This document shows positions 45,090 to 53,318 of a stretch of DNA of 64,000 nucleotides, one piece after another. The stretch is from the NCBI RefSeq assembly GCF_030733205.1, contig NZ_JASHJL010000015.1:58903-122902 (forward strand). The letters are read 5' to 3'. Source of the DNA: Mameliella sp. MMSF_3455. Lineage in GTDB: Bacteria > Pseudomonadota > Alphaproteobacteria > Rhodobacterales > Rhodobacteraceae. The position numbers and the translations under genes are program-made. The notes beneath the pieces are model-generated. The model did not search any database. It saw nothing but the letters and a program-made list of their open reading frames with translations, and was not told where the DNA came from. Each line of letters opens with the position of its first letter. Position 1 is the stretch's first letter.

Positions 45090-45108
45090 AGGTCTCTAAA
45101 TGAGACCT
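45090..45108. promoter_or_regulatory. Inverted repeat, probable HxlR operator
   Basis: AGGTCTC-TAAAT-GAGACCT, perfect 7-bp arms, lies 31 bases before the qorB-like start and 60 bases before the HxlR gene start. Position and symmetry fit a dimeric winged-helix repressor controlling both genes. Confidence 0.6.
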
Positions 45109-45139
45109 GTATTCGATTCGAGACGTGAAAGGAACGGCA

Positions 45140-45997
45140 ATGACGACTTACCTGGTCACCGGTGCATCGGGGCAGCTTGGGCAACGCGTGGTGGACCACC
45201 TGCGCAAGCTTGTCCCCGCGGAAACCATCATCGCAATGGTGCGCTCCGACTCGGCGCAAGAGGCCTTCGACGCCACGGGTGTCACTACCTGCAAGGGCGA
45301 CTATGATGACCTCGACAGTCTGCGCAGGGCTTTCGACGGGGTCGACCGGCTGTTGTTGATTTCCTCGTCCGAGGTCGGAAAGCGTGCGGAGCAGCACCGA
45401 AACGTGCTGGAAGCGGCCAAGGATGCCGGCGTGGGCTTCGTGGCCTATACCTCGATCCTAAACGCCGATACCGGCGGCATGGCGCTGGCGAAGGAACACA
45501 ACGCCACCGAGGCGGCGTTGCGCGAGAGCGGTCTGCCCCACGCGATCCTGCGCAACGGCTGGTACTCCGAAAATATCGCCGGGAGCGCGCCGCAGGCATT
45601 AGAGATGGGGCAGCATTTCGGGGCGGCAAGAAAGGGACGCTTTGCCACCGCGTCGCGCCAGGATTTCGCAGAGGCCGCGGCGGTCGTGCTGGCCGGTGAC
45701 GGGCATGAGGGAAAGACCTATGAACTGGGCGGCGACACCGATTTCAGCTTGTCCGATTACGCGGCGCTCCTGAGCGAGGTGTCCGGCAAGCCGGTGACCT
45801 ATGTGGATCTCGACGAGGCGAGCTATACTGCGGCCCTGGTCGGCGCCGGCCTTCCCGAGGACTTTGCCGCGATCCTGGCCGACAGCGACGCGCGCGCCGC
45901 GACCGGGGCCCTGTCCACGCAGAGCCGCGACCTGTCGCACTTGATCGGGCGTCCGACGACGCCGATGCGCGACACGCTGAAGACCATGTTGGGATAA
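45140..45997 (+). CDS. NmrA-like NAD(P)H:quinone oxidoreductase (QorB type)
   Basis: A 285-residue atypical short-chain dehydrogenase. The N-terminal nucleotide loop is TTYLVTGASGQLGQRVVDHL; further features are GDYDDLDSLRRAFDGVDRLLLISSSEVGKR, the segment HNATEAALRESGLPHAILRNGWYSEN, and TYELGGDTDFSLSDYAALLSEVSGK. The canonical SDR Tyr-x-x-x-Lys is absent, as in QorB. ATG at 45140 has AAAGGA upstream; GTG at 45125 would add five residues. It likely reduces quinones under control of the divergent HxlR regulator. Confidence 0.9.
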   Translation: MTTYLVTGASGQLGQRVVDHLRKLVPAETIIAMVRSDSAQEAFDATGVTTCKGDYDDLDSLRRAFDGVDRLLLISSSEVGKRAEQHRNVLEAAKDAGVGFVAYTSILNADTGGMALAKEHNATEAALRESGLPHAILRNGWYSENIAGSAPQALEMGQHFGAARKGRFATASRQDFAEAAAVVLAGDGHEGKTYELGGDTDFSLSDYAALLSEVSGKPVTYVDLDEASYTAALVGAGLPEDFAAILADSDARAATGALSTQSRDLSHLIGRPTTPMRDTLKTMLG

Positions 45998-46043
45998 CAA
46001 TCGGCAACCTTGGGGTGGCCGCGTTCTGCGGCCATCGCTTGGG

Positions 46044-46940
46044 CTACAGATTGCCGTTGCGGCGAATGTCCTCGGCGGCAAACTCGATCAGGGCCCGGAT
46101 CTTGCGCGGCAAGGCGCGACCTTCGAGGTAGATGGCACTGACAGGGGCAGTTTCGCTCGGCACTCCCTGCAGGACCGGCACAAGGCGACCGGCGTCCAGT
46201 GCGTCGCGCAAGGCAAACCGTGGCCCATAACAGACGCCAAGCCCCTCGGCGGCCAATTGCACCGCCGCGCTGGCAGAGTTCACCTGAAACCGTCCTTGCA
46301 CCTCGACCATCTCCTCGACCCCATCGGGGCGAAACATCCAACGACGCGGCGCGCGGCGGTTGGTGTCCAGGATACAGGCGTGCTGCCGTAGGTCTTCCAG
46401 GGTCTCGGGCGTTCCATGCCGGGCCAGGTAGTCCGGGCTTGCCGCCGCAACAGAGCGGATCTCTCCCAACTTGCGGGACTTGAGCGACAGCATGTCCGAC
46501 CGCCCGATGCGAAAGGCAAGGTCGATCCCCTCGCTGGCAAGGTCGACGTAGTCATCGCCCAGACGAAGGTCGAAACGCAGCCCCGGGTTGCCATCACCGA
46601 AGCGCGACAGGAGGCCCGCGACATAGATCTCACCGAATGTCACAGGGGCCGAGATCCGGATCATCCCGGTAAACCCGCGCGAGCCTTCGGACACTTCGGC
46701 CAAGAGGTCGTCGAGGTCATCCAGAAGTGCAGGCGCGCGGGACAGCAGATCTTCGCCCGCTGGCGTCAGCCCGACCCTGCGCGTCGTGCGCTGAAGCAGC
46801 CTGACCCCCAGCCTGCTTTCCAGTTCGGCGACGTATTTCGACGTCAGCCGGTTCGAGACCCCGAGTTGATCGGCAGCGGCCGTGAACGACCCGGTCTTGG
46901 CCGTGGCCACGAAGGCCCTGATTTCGTCGACAACGTCCAT
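46044..46940 (-). CDS. LysR-family transcriptional regulator
   Basis: A 298-residue regulator with an N-terminal winged helix (IRAFVATAKTGSFTAAADQLGVSNRLTSKYVAELESRLGVRLLQRTTR) and a periplasmic-binding-like effector domain (GMIRISAPVTFGEIYVAGLLSRF, IDLAFRIG). It belongs to the CrgA/AaeR-like branch. The ATG at 46940 gives standard length; in-frame upstream residues to 47009 are not conserved-looking. It is divergent from a DoxX gene and a DOPA-dioxygenase-like gene, its probable targets, a common arrangement in proteobacteria. Confidence 0.92.
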   Translation of the reverse strand: MDVVDEIRAFVATAKTGSFTAAADQLGVSNRLTSKYVAELESRLGVRLLQRTTRRVGLTPAGEDLLSRAPALLDDLDDLLAEVSEGSRGFTGMIRISAPVTFGEIYVAGLLSRFGDGNPGLRFDLRLGDDYVDLASEGIDLAFRIGRSDMLSLKSRKLGEIRSVAAASPDYLARHGTPETLEDLRQHACILDTNRRAPRRWMFRPDGVEEMVEVQGRFQVNSASAAVQLAAEGLGVCYGPRFALRDALDAGRLVPVLQGVPSETAPVSAIYLEGRALPRKIRALIEFAAEDIRRNGNL

Positions 46941-47086
46941 GAGATACTCATTCGGAACATTTGGGAGGCAGTCATTCCACAATGTCGCCATTTTGTTGGA
47001 AAGCTGCAAGGCCTAGGTGTCGGTCAGAGCAACGGCCCGACCCGATAGACAGACGCCGGGGCAGGGCACCTGAATGGAGAAATGAC

Positions 47087-47503
47087 ATGACCACGTCGAC
47101 CGACTATGCCGCCACGCTGCTGCGCGTTTCCAGCGGTGTTCTTTTCCTGGCCCACGGGCTGCTCAAGGTGAACGTCTTCACCATTGCGGGCACCGTCGGC
47201 TATTTCGAAAGCCTGGGTCTTCCGGGTTTCCTGGCCTACCTGACCATCGCCGCCGAACTGGGTGGCGGCCTCGCGTTGATCCTGGGTGTTGCCGTGCGGC
47301 TGGTGTCGCTGGCCCTGATCCCGGTCCTGCTGGGCGCCACCTGGGTGCACATCGGCAATGGCTGGCTGTTCTCGGGTGAAGGCGGCGGCTGGGAATTCCC
47401 GCTGTTCTGGGCCGTCGCGCAACTGGCCGTGGCGCTTCTTGGCGCCGGCGCCTTCGCGCTGCGCATCCCGGCACTGCAACGCAGCCTGGGACAGTTTGCC
47501 TGA
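47087..47503 (+). CDS. DoxX-family membrane protein
   Basis: A 138-residue inner-membrane protein with four helices. Family motifs include LLRVSSGVLFLAHGLLKV, the segment TVGYFESLGLPGFLAYLTIAAELGGGLALILG, and a last helix FWAVAQLAVALLGAGAFAL. DoxX proteins are small quinone- or redox-linked membrane proteins. GGAGA lies upstream of the ATG. It is co-oriented with the extradiol-dioxygenase-like gene and divergent from the LysR regulator. Confidence 0.9.
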   Translation: MTTSTDYAATLLRVSSGVLFLAHGLLKVNVFTIAGTVGYFESLGLPGFLAYLTIAAELGGGLALILGVAVRLVSLALIPVLLGATWVHIGNGWLFSGEGGGWEFPLFWAVAQLAVALLGAGAFALRIPALQRSLGQFA

Positions 47504-47623
47504 CGCAATGCCCTCCCTGTCCCGATGACGTCACTTGGCGCACATTAGGTCAAAGGCCGCATGACGCGCCGGCACAAATGCCTGGCGCGTCAAATCTTCA
47601 TTCCGCCGATGAAAGGCCACGAG

Positions 47624-48466
47624 ATGCTTGCCACACGCACTCTTGACGATCTGAAGACCCGTTTTTCGCCCTCCGACCGAATGCCGCTGGTCTTTCTCGG
47701 CCACGGCAGTCCGATGAACGCCATCGAGGACACGTCCTACAGCCGCGCATGGTCGGATCTCGGCCGGTCGCTGCCTCGGCCCAAGGCAATCCTGGTCGTG
47801 TCTGCGCACTGGATGACCCGGGGCACAACCTTGGTTGATGTCTCGGTCGTGCCAAGGACTCTCCACGACTTCTACGGCTTCCCGGATGAACTCTTTGCCC
47901 AGAGGTACCCGGCGCGCGGCGCTCCGGAACTGGCCCGCGAGGTGACCAGCCTTCTTGCCAGCCACCACGCCGAAGAGGACGACAGTTGGGGCCTCGACCA
48001 TGGCGCGTGGACAGTTCTGAAATTCCTTTATCCCGACGCCGATGTTCCGGTTTTCCAGGTTTCCATCGACATGAGCCGCGGCCTCGGTCACCAGATCGAG
48101 ATCGGTCGGTCTCTTTCGGCGTTGCGCGACCGTGGCGTGTTGATCCTTGGCTCCGGCAACGTGGTGCACAACCTGCGCGCCGTCGAATGGGGCAGGGAGA
48201 TCCAACCACATGATTTCGCATTGGAGTTCGACCAGCTCTTTGCTGACAAGTTGACCGATCGGGATTTTGCCGCACTGGCTGACCGAGAGGGACTGGGGAC
48301 GCTGTTCCAGATGGCGCATCCGTCAGTGGATCACTATTTGCCCGCGCTCACCATCTCCGGCGCCTCGGATGCGCGCGACGATCTGACCTTCATGACGGAC
48401 GCCATCGACCTCGCAGCGGTTTCGATGCGGTCCTTCGTGTTCCACGCAAGACAGGGTACGGTCTGA
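47624..48466 (+). CDS. LigB-type extradiol dioxygenase, 4,5-DOPA dioxygenase-like (YgiD)
   Basis: A 280-residue class III extradiol dioxygenase. Metal and catalytic positions appear in PLVFLGHGSPMNAIED (His), ILVVSAHWMTRGTTL (His), WGLDHGAWTVLKFLYPDADVPVFQ (His) and the region LILGSGNVVHNLRAVEW (His). It matches YgiD, which cleaves DOPA and related catechols in vitro. ATG at 47624 has AAAGG 7 bases upstream; ATG at 47609 would add five residues. With DoxX and LysR it forms a unit seen in many proteobacteria, perhaps for aromatic or quinone stress. Confidence 0.9.
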   Translation: MLATRTLDDLKTRFSPSDRMPLVFLGHGSPMNAIEDTSYSRAWSDLGRSLPRPKAILVVSAHWMTRGTTLVDVSVVPRTLHDFYGFPDELFAQRYPARGAPELAREVTSLLASHHAEEDDSWGLDHGAWTVLKFLYPDADVPVFQVSIDMSRGLGHQIEIGRSLSALRDRGVLILGSGNVVHNLRAVEWGREIQPHDFALEFDQLFADKLTDRDFAALADREGLGTLFQMAHPSVDHYLPALTISGASDARDDLTFMTDAIDLAAVSMRSFVFHARQGTV

Positions 48467-48631
48467 CGCCTGTGGACGAATGGGGACGGTTCTTCGACCG
48501 GTGTGGCTCTTGCAACTGGAACACGCCGGAAGGCACAGGCGGACCGATTGGCGTAGGTGGGGCCGAGGCGGGACACTATCGGCGCAAGGTCCGGCCGATC
48601 TGCCCCCATGACCGAGGTCGACCCGGTCCTG

Positions 48632-49306
48632 TCAGCTCAGCGTTGGCACTCTGGCTGAAATGACGGCGCGTAGCCGCGTGACCAAAGGCCCGACGTGATC
48701 ACATGCAAGCACGCTCTGGACGACGGCGCACCGAGGGTCAGCCAGAAGCCGGTCAACGGCGCTCTTCGGCTGGTCAGGAGCGGGACGGTCCTCCGCATCG
48801 AACACCACGACGACCTCGCCCGTGGTATGCAGGAGGCCGTAGTTCACGGCGCGCGGCTTCGTGCACGGCTTGCCATCCGGGACGACGAGGACGCGATACG
48901 GCCAGAAGTCGAGCGCCGCGCGCGTCTCCTCGTCGTCTTCCTCGACGAGCAGCACGATCTCGGGCGACGGGTAGTCGAGCGCGCGCATCGCGCGGGCGAG
49001 TTCTGCAATCACCGACGGCTCGCGGTAGACGGGTAGCAGGATTGTCAGGGGCGGCCAGCGGTCAGGTTCTGGGTCGTCGCGATCCCTCCACCCAACGAGG
49101 GCGGCTGCGCGCAACATGAGGACCGCGAGAAAGCAGGGCAAGAGCGCCCAAGCAAGGGGCGGGTATATCAGCGGCAACGCCGCCACGACGATCAGCAGCG
49201 CGCCAACCCAAGGTTCCTTGATCGACCGAGAAGACAGGTGCTCCGGGACGGACGAAGCCGCCCAGTGGGCGGCTTCGTCGATCTGTTCGAATCTCTGGTG
49301 TTTCAT
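48632..49306 (-). pseudogene. Truncated family 2 glycosyltransferase
   Basis: A 224-residue N-terminal piece of a membrane glycosyltransferase. It has a helix pair at about 33-66 (WVGALLIVVAALPLIYPPLAWALLPCFLAVLMLRA), then the GT-2 start LTILLPVYREPSVIAELARAMRALDYP and the nucleotide-binding Asp region VVVVFDAEDRPAPDQ. The frame ends abruptly just after LACDHVGPLVTRL, where such enzymes normally continue for another 300-400 residues with the acceptor site and C-terminal helices. Those parts are absent from the downstream sequence. It sits in a zone of fragments next to an integrase remnant and is probably non-functional. Confidence 0.7.
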
Positions 49307-49400
49307 CCTGTCCACACCTCACCAAGGTCGGACAGGTCGCGGATGGTACGCTGATCGCCGGGGCGCATCCGGCGCGGGCGGGAGGACACAGCAATGCGCT

Positions 49401-49703
49401 TCATCTCTGGGTGCGGTCGTCGTCTCCGAGTTGCTTCGCGCGGGGATCAACACCGCGACGGATTTCCGGCAGCAGAATGTCGCGCGCAACGGCGCGGGCC
49501 TCGTTCGCCTTGGTCACGTCAGCGCGCCCGATCTTCACGCGGATGAAGCGCCCTCCTGCTTCGCCTGCGGCATTGTATGTCTTGGTGCGTCGCCCGACTG
49601 ACAGGTTGAACCCTGCAAGGTCGGTGTCGTGGACCCAGTGCGTCCCGGAATCCTGAAAAGACAGGCCGTCAACGAGGGCCTGGGTGATCTTCTGGTGCGG
49701 CAT
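49401..49703 (-). pseudogene. Integrase N-terminal fragment (tyrosine recombinase, arm-binding domain)
   Basis: A 100-residue fragment. It has the DUF4102-type arm-binding start ITQALVDGLSFQDSGTHWVHD, DLAGFNLSVGRRTKTYNAAG and IGRADVTKANEARAVARDILLPEIRRGVDP, which is how P4-like integrases begin. The catalytic domain with Arg-His-Arg-Tyr is missing; the frame stops after 13 more residues. ATG at 49703 has GGAGACGG upstream. It lies on the chromosomal side of the tRNA-Asn fragment at 49864-49909 and is likely the relic of an older insertion at this hotspot. Confidence 0.78.
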
Positions 49704-49863
49704 GGCCGTCTCCATCGCTTTGACCGAATTTTGACCGGCTGGTCAGCAATGTTGTCGGTGGTTGTCGGCAGACAACTCAACCGGAAGTATCAGGTAGTGT
49801 TTTGATTTTATGAGGATATAACCAACATCTTGCCCATTGCGATGGTGGCAAGGGCAACATTTT

Positions 49864-49909
49864 TGGCTCCGGCGGTAGGGATCGAACCTACGACCAATTG
49901 ATTAACAGC
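49864..49909 (-). mobile_element. tRNA-Asn(GTT) 3' half, probable island attachment site
   Basis: On the minus strand, in order: anticodon loop CTGTTAA, 3' anticodon strand TCAAT, variable loop TGGTC, T stem GTAGG, T loop TTCGATC, T stem CCTAC, 3' acceptor strand CGCCGGA, G and CCA. This is a perfect tRNA-Asn 3' half. The bases 5' of the loop (GCGTG) cannot pair with TCAAT and there is no D arm or 5' acceptor strand, so it is a fragment. Such 3' duplications are the footprint of tyrosine-integrase insertion. Its orientation puts the island to its right. Confidence 0.85.
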
Positions 49910-50379
49910 ACGCAAGCTTGTGCAAATTCCCAAGCTTTCTGTCGCATACATCGATGTTTGCGTGCCATTTCACTCAGCAAAACGGGTCTCCCTCAGCAAA
50001 GAAGGTCCAATGAACCTATGAACACATTGTGTGGTGGCGTCGTCGGAGACTATCAGCCCTGTGGCTTAGATGATTGGAGTTGCTCGCTCCAAGCCAAGGG
50101 CAGTATTTTCCGTTTCCGAAGCCAAGCTTTTTCCGACCTAAAGTGGCAGAAAAAAGCGAACGGCTGGTGGTTGCTCTCCTCTGGAAGAAAACGGTGGGCA
50201 TGGGCTAAGCGTCCTCGACGCCGCTACGAACACTGGTCCAGAAACATTTTCAATAAAGTGGCCAAGTTGCGGTCCAGCCCCGAGCTTCTCCAAAGCGTAA
50301 GTCCGACGAAGATCATAAAGTTTTTTCTTCGTCTGCCAATGATCAGGCCAAACTCCTTTCCGAGAACAAAGGAGGGCTC
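49910..50379. other. 470-base stretch without a supported gene
   Basis: Composition shifts here to visibly higher A/T than the host genes. Open frames exist on both strands but have no ribosome site, no family resemblance and poor codon pattern. The region is the left edge of the island. A run TTTTTTCTTCG near 50319-50329 precedes the first island gene. Confidence 0.5.
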
Positions 50380-50730
50380 ATGCTTGTACCTCAGGATCCT
50401 CGGCCCGAACACCTCGGATGGATCGAGACCGCACTTCGAGCGGCGAACCCCGACCTGCCGTATCTTCGAATTTCCGCTCAATCGCACTTCGGTCCCCACG
50501 ACCGCGTAGCCTTCGTCACAGTCCTTGGCCTCGGCGAAAACCGTGACAGGTGCCATCGACTCCGGATGCAAGCCTGCGACCTCCTGGGTCAGCTGAGCTA
50601 TACGGTCGAGCTCGAGCACGGGCGAGATGTCTACGATCTGACGCCGACCCGACCGAAGTCGGCTCATCAAGAAATTCAAATGCTCCTTTGCTTGCATGCT
50701 GCTCGCCGCACAACGCGCGGAGGACACTAA
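50380..50730 (+). CDS. Hypothetical protein of the island, 116 residues
   Basis: Starts with ATG after a near-perfect ribosome site, AAAGGAGG with 4 bases spacing. The protein begins MLVPQDPRPEHLGWIETAL, continues with RVAFVTVLGLGENRDRCHRLRM and ends with TPTRPKSAHQEIQMLLCLHAARR. I see no known motif, membrane segment or signal peptide. An opposite-strand frame (50224-50916) is also open but lacks a good start. Being the first gene inside the tRNA-Asn island it may be specific to that element. Confidence 0.55.
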   Translation: MLVPQDPRPEHLGWIETALRAANPDLPYLRISAQSHFGPHDRVAFVTVLGLGENRDRCHRLRMQACDLLGQLSYTVELEHGRDVYDLTPTRPKSAHQEIQMLLCLHAARRTTRGGH

Positions 50731-50828
50731 CACTGGAAAGTATTTTTTTTCTTCGCTGAATACGCAACCAGCCAATATTACGTTCGAAAAGATAGAAAGG
50801 AAAAGACGAGAACCTCTTCCCACCAGGT

Positions 50829-50838
50829 CCCCCCCCCC
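50829..50838. repeat. C10 homopolymer tract between two island genes
   Basis: Ten consecutive C residues lie 97 bases upstream of the start at 50935. Such tracts are slippage-prone and can vary promoter spacing or leader length; an assembly or basecalling length error is equally possible. Confidence 0.5.
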
Positions 50839-50934
50839 GGATTTCTGACGGTCGTGACGACAATTCCTGTCGTCTTTCCCGGACGCGGCCATTGGGCAGG
50901 ACAGCCCCCGGACCATTCAAACTGGAGGTTCATC

Positions 50935-51324
50935 ATGAACTCGATCATTCTCACTCACGTGGCCACGTCTGCCCAAGGCGGATTCCTTCTGGACGCTGCG
51001 CTGGATCGTCTGGGCGCATGGATCGACGCCGAGCTGGGGTCGCTCGAGGAGCTACTGGCTATTTCTGGCTGTGGAGATGCCAAGAGCGGTATCAAGACCC
51101 TGCGAGGGCTACATCTCGAAGCCGCCGCCACTCAGACCGAAACTCGGCGACTGCTCGAAGATGCGCAAGAGTCGCTCGAATGCCTCATGGCGAGCGTGCG
51201 GACAATCTCATCAGAGGCTCTGGTCAACGTTCGGGCCCCTTCGGATTTCGACGCATGGGTTCGCTGGTCTGGAGCGCGTCTTCAGGATATCCAAATCACG
51301 CTGTCTCGGGCGCTGGAAGCATAA
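50935..51324 (+). CDS. Hypothetical helical protein of the island, 129 residues
   Basis: ATG at 50935 follows GGAGG with 7 bases spacing. The protein starts MNSIILTHVATSAQGGFLLD and is mostly amphipathic helix: RLGAWIDAELGSLEELLAI, TRRLLEDAQESLECLMASVRTI and WSGARLQDIQITLSRALEA. No family is recognised. A strong terminator follows its stop by about 10 bases. The helical, soluble, acidic character would fit a binding partner or anti-factor, but this is speculation. Confidence 0.7.
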   Translation: MNSIILTHVATSAQGGFLLDAALDRLGAWIDAELGSLEELLAISGCGDAKSGIKTLRGLHLEAAATQTETRRLLEDAQESLECLMASVRTISSEALVNVRAPSDFDAWVRWSGARLQDIQITLSRALEA

Positions 51325-51333
51325 TGTAGCACA

Positions 51334-51363
51334 AGAGCCCCGGTCGTTTTCCGGGGCTCTTTT
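51334..51363 (+). terminator. Rho-independent terminator after the 129-residue gene
   Basis: Perfect 10-bp stem AGAGCCCCGG/CCGGGGCTCT with loop TCGTTTT, followed by TTTT. Confidence 0.9.
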
Positions 51364-51738
51364 GTTGATTCCTGTCATGGCCTTGGCTGGAGATCAATAA
51401 CGGCCTTAAAACAAATCAATGCGTTAATCTGATATGAGAATCCAGCTACTACGCGTGCAAGGGAGAGCAGAGGCCCAAAGCACTGGCCGACTGGAAAGCC
51501 CAGGCCGATATTAAACAAGACCTATTGGAGATCAGCGATATTCGTCTCTTTTTCATTTTGGAACCTGCCATGGATTTCGGCCCAACAAAGTTTATCCCAT
51601 TGGCCCCCTACGCTTGGCAACTATCTGCGGGTACACCGCATGCTGAAGTCGGCTCGACATCGGGTTCAGTTATGTCTGGTGGGGGTGGATTGAATGCAAC
51701 TCGCGTGAATACTATTCAGTCTGGAGCAACAATTGGTT
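51364..51738. other. 375-base A/T-richer stretch with no convincing gene
   Basis: A frame at 51525-51890 is open (MEISDIRLFFILEPAMDFG) but has no ribosome site, overlaps the 3' end of the methyltransferase gene antisense, and degrades into an arginine-rich shadow. It could hold a decayed gene; I see no RNA structure beyond the preceding terminator. Confidence 0.45.
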
Positions 51739-53232
51739 TCAACCAACGAGCTCAAGGAGCGCGCGTCCTATCTGATAGGCAAGATAGGGAGGAACGGCAT
51801 TTCCTACTTGGTGGTATTGTTTCGTGCGAGGACCGCAGAAGAAATAATTGTCGGGAAAGGTCTGTAAGCGCGCGGCTTCGCGAACCGTGAGGGAGCGGCA
51901 CTGTTTAGGATCCGGGTGGATGAAATAATGACCATCCTTGGAAATGTGGCTGGTCACGGTGCTCGAAGGGCGATCCGCCGACTGTGTTCGGAAGCGATCG
52001 GCAAAAGCACCCGTGGCCCTGTTGCGGTGTTTAGGTTGAAGGAAATCGGGAAACTGTTCCAGCTTCGGTGCACGTCCGAAAGCGCGTGTCCAAGCCGCGG
52101 AGAACATGTATCGTCCAAGGTCGTCAGGAATATGGCCGCGGGTGTCATGATGCAGCGTGGTTGTCAGTTCGGGGTCTTCAAACCATGCGCGGAGATGGTC
52201 CGGCATCCCAATGGTCTCGCCACGCCAGCTGCTTTCACGGAGTCGTGGAAGATCGTTTGCCATCTCGATTGCTTGCGCTATGTCGCGAACTTCGTCTGGG
52301 ATTTCTTGGGCAACTGCAATGCGGGCAGCTTGTTCACGCACAGTGTCCTGCCACGCGCCGGCGTCATCCCTTCTGCTGAGTCCACTTCGCAGCGACCACA
52401 AACCTCGGATTGCCTCATTGACCGAAACCAATTTCTGCGGATTCCCCAACGGGATCTGGCCGGTCGGCAGGCTGCCTGCGAGATCAGAGCGAACCCCGAG
52501 AATTATGACTCTGTGGCGCGCTTGCGGGATCCCGTGTTCTTCGGCCCGAATTAGGAAGTCCTTGGCGTTTGCACGGTCCCCGTCCAGCGGGATTTTTGTG
52601 GCGAGGGGAAGCAAGCGGTAACCGTCCCCAGCGCATTCGAGATCGTCGAGGACGCGTTGAAAGATGCCGCCGCCGTCAACCTTGCTGGAGAGCATGCCCT
52701 TCACGTTCTCCATGATGAAGGCGGCTGGTCTAAGTCGCTCAAGGATCTTTACATACTCGCGATAGAGGTAGTGGCGAGCATCGTTTTCGAGGACGTAGTC
52801 CGCCTTTCCCATGTTCCGTGATCGTCCAACCAGAGAATAGGCTTGGCACGGCGGACCGCCAATCAGGATGGTATCACCATGATGGCTTTCGCGAAGGTGG
52901 TCCAATTCCTCGGCAAGCTCATCGAAGACCCCTTCATCTCCGAGAACACGTTGTCGAACTTCCTCCTCGGCTCGTTGCCATCGCGCGGGATACAGCGTCT
53001 GCCAGTCCGGCAAGCCCTTTCCAGATCTGAGTGCGGCGTAGTATTCTCCCGGGAACTCGTCGAAGGATCGCAGGAACGCGCGTAGGCGCAAGGTCTGAAC
53101 CGCATGGTCATCCATTTCAATGGAAAGGTGGATCTTCATCCGGCTATCAGTGTTCCTACCAGCACGCGAGAATCCTTCGCCGAGACCGCCAGGGCCTGCA
53201 AATAGATCAATGATGGCAAAGTTCTTTGGCAT
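51739..53232 (-). CDS. DNA (cytosine-5) methyltransferase
   Basis: A 497-residue type II C5-MTase. Motifs are in order: I, FAIIDLFAGPGGLGEGFSRAG; IV, LIGGPPCQAYSLVG with the catalytic Cys; VI, FIMENVKGM; VIII, IPQARHRVIILGV; IX, RPSSTVTSHIS; X, QVGNAVPPYLAYQIG. The variable target-recognition region spans about 270-430 and is large, so specificity cannot be read. ATG at 53232 starts MPKNFAIIDLF; the frame open to 53307 is not needed. It is divergent from vsr with 86 bases between starts and probably protects host DNA from the adjacent restriction cassette. Confidence 0.95.
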   Translation of the reverse strand: MPKNFAIIDLFAGPGGLGEGFSRAGRNTDSRMKIHLSIEMDDHAVQTLRLRAFLRSFDEFPGEYYAALRSGKGLPDWQTLYPARWQRAEEEVRQRVLGDEGVFDELAEELDHLRESHHGDTILIGGPPCQAYSLVGRSRNMGKADYVLENDARHYLYREYVKILERLRPAAFIMENVKGMLSSKVDGGGIFQRVLDDLECAGDGYRLLPLATKIPLDGDRANAKDFLIRAEEHGIPQARHRVIILGVRSDLAGSLPTGQIPLGNPQKLVSVNEAIRGLWSLRSGLSRRDDAGAWQDTVREQAARIAVAQEIPDEVRDIAQAIEMANDLPRLRESSWRGETIGMPDHLRAWFEDPELTTTLHHDTRGHIPDDLGRYMFSAAWTRAFGRAPKLEQFPDFLQPKHRNRATGAFADRFRTQSADRPSSTVTSHISKDGHYFIHPDPKQCRSLTVREAARLQTFPDNYFFCGPRTKQYHQVGNAVPPYLAYQIGRALLELVG

Positions 53233-53318
53233 GATCGCATCCTTCCGTCGGCAACCTCTACCAGGTTTGGAGCTCGGTGCCATATGGAAAACACTGCTCT
53301 GCCGCATAGATTTGCCGC

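Noticed and set aside
49864..49909. A complete functional tRNA-Asn gene
   Set aside because: The 5' acceptor strand, D arm and 5' anticodon strand are missing; bases before the anticodon loop do not pair, so it is a fragment.
50224..50916. 230-codon minus-strand frame at the island start
   Set aside because: Overlaps the plus-strand gene at 50380, which has AAAGGAGG before its ATG; the minus frame lacks a convincing start.
51525..51890. 121-codon plus-strand frame next to the methyltransferase
   Set aside because: No ribosome site, second half antisense to the methyltransferase 3' end; not supported as a gene.
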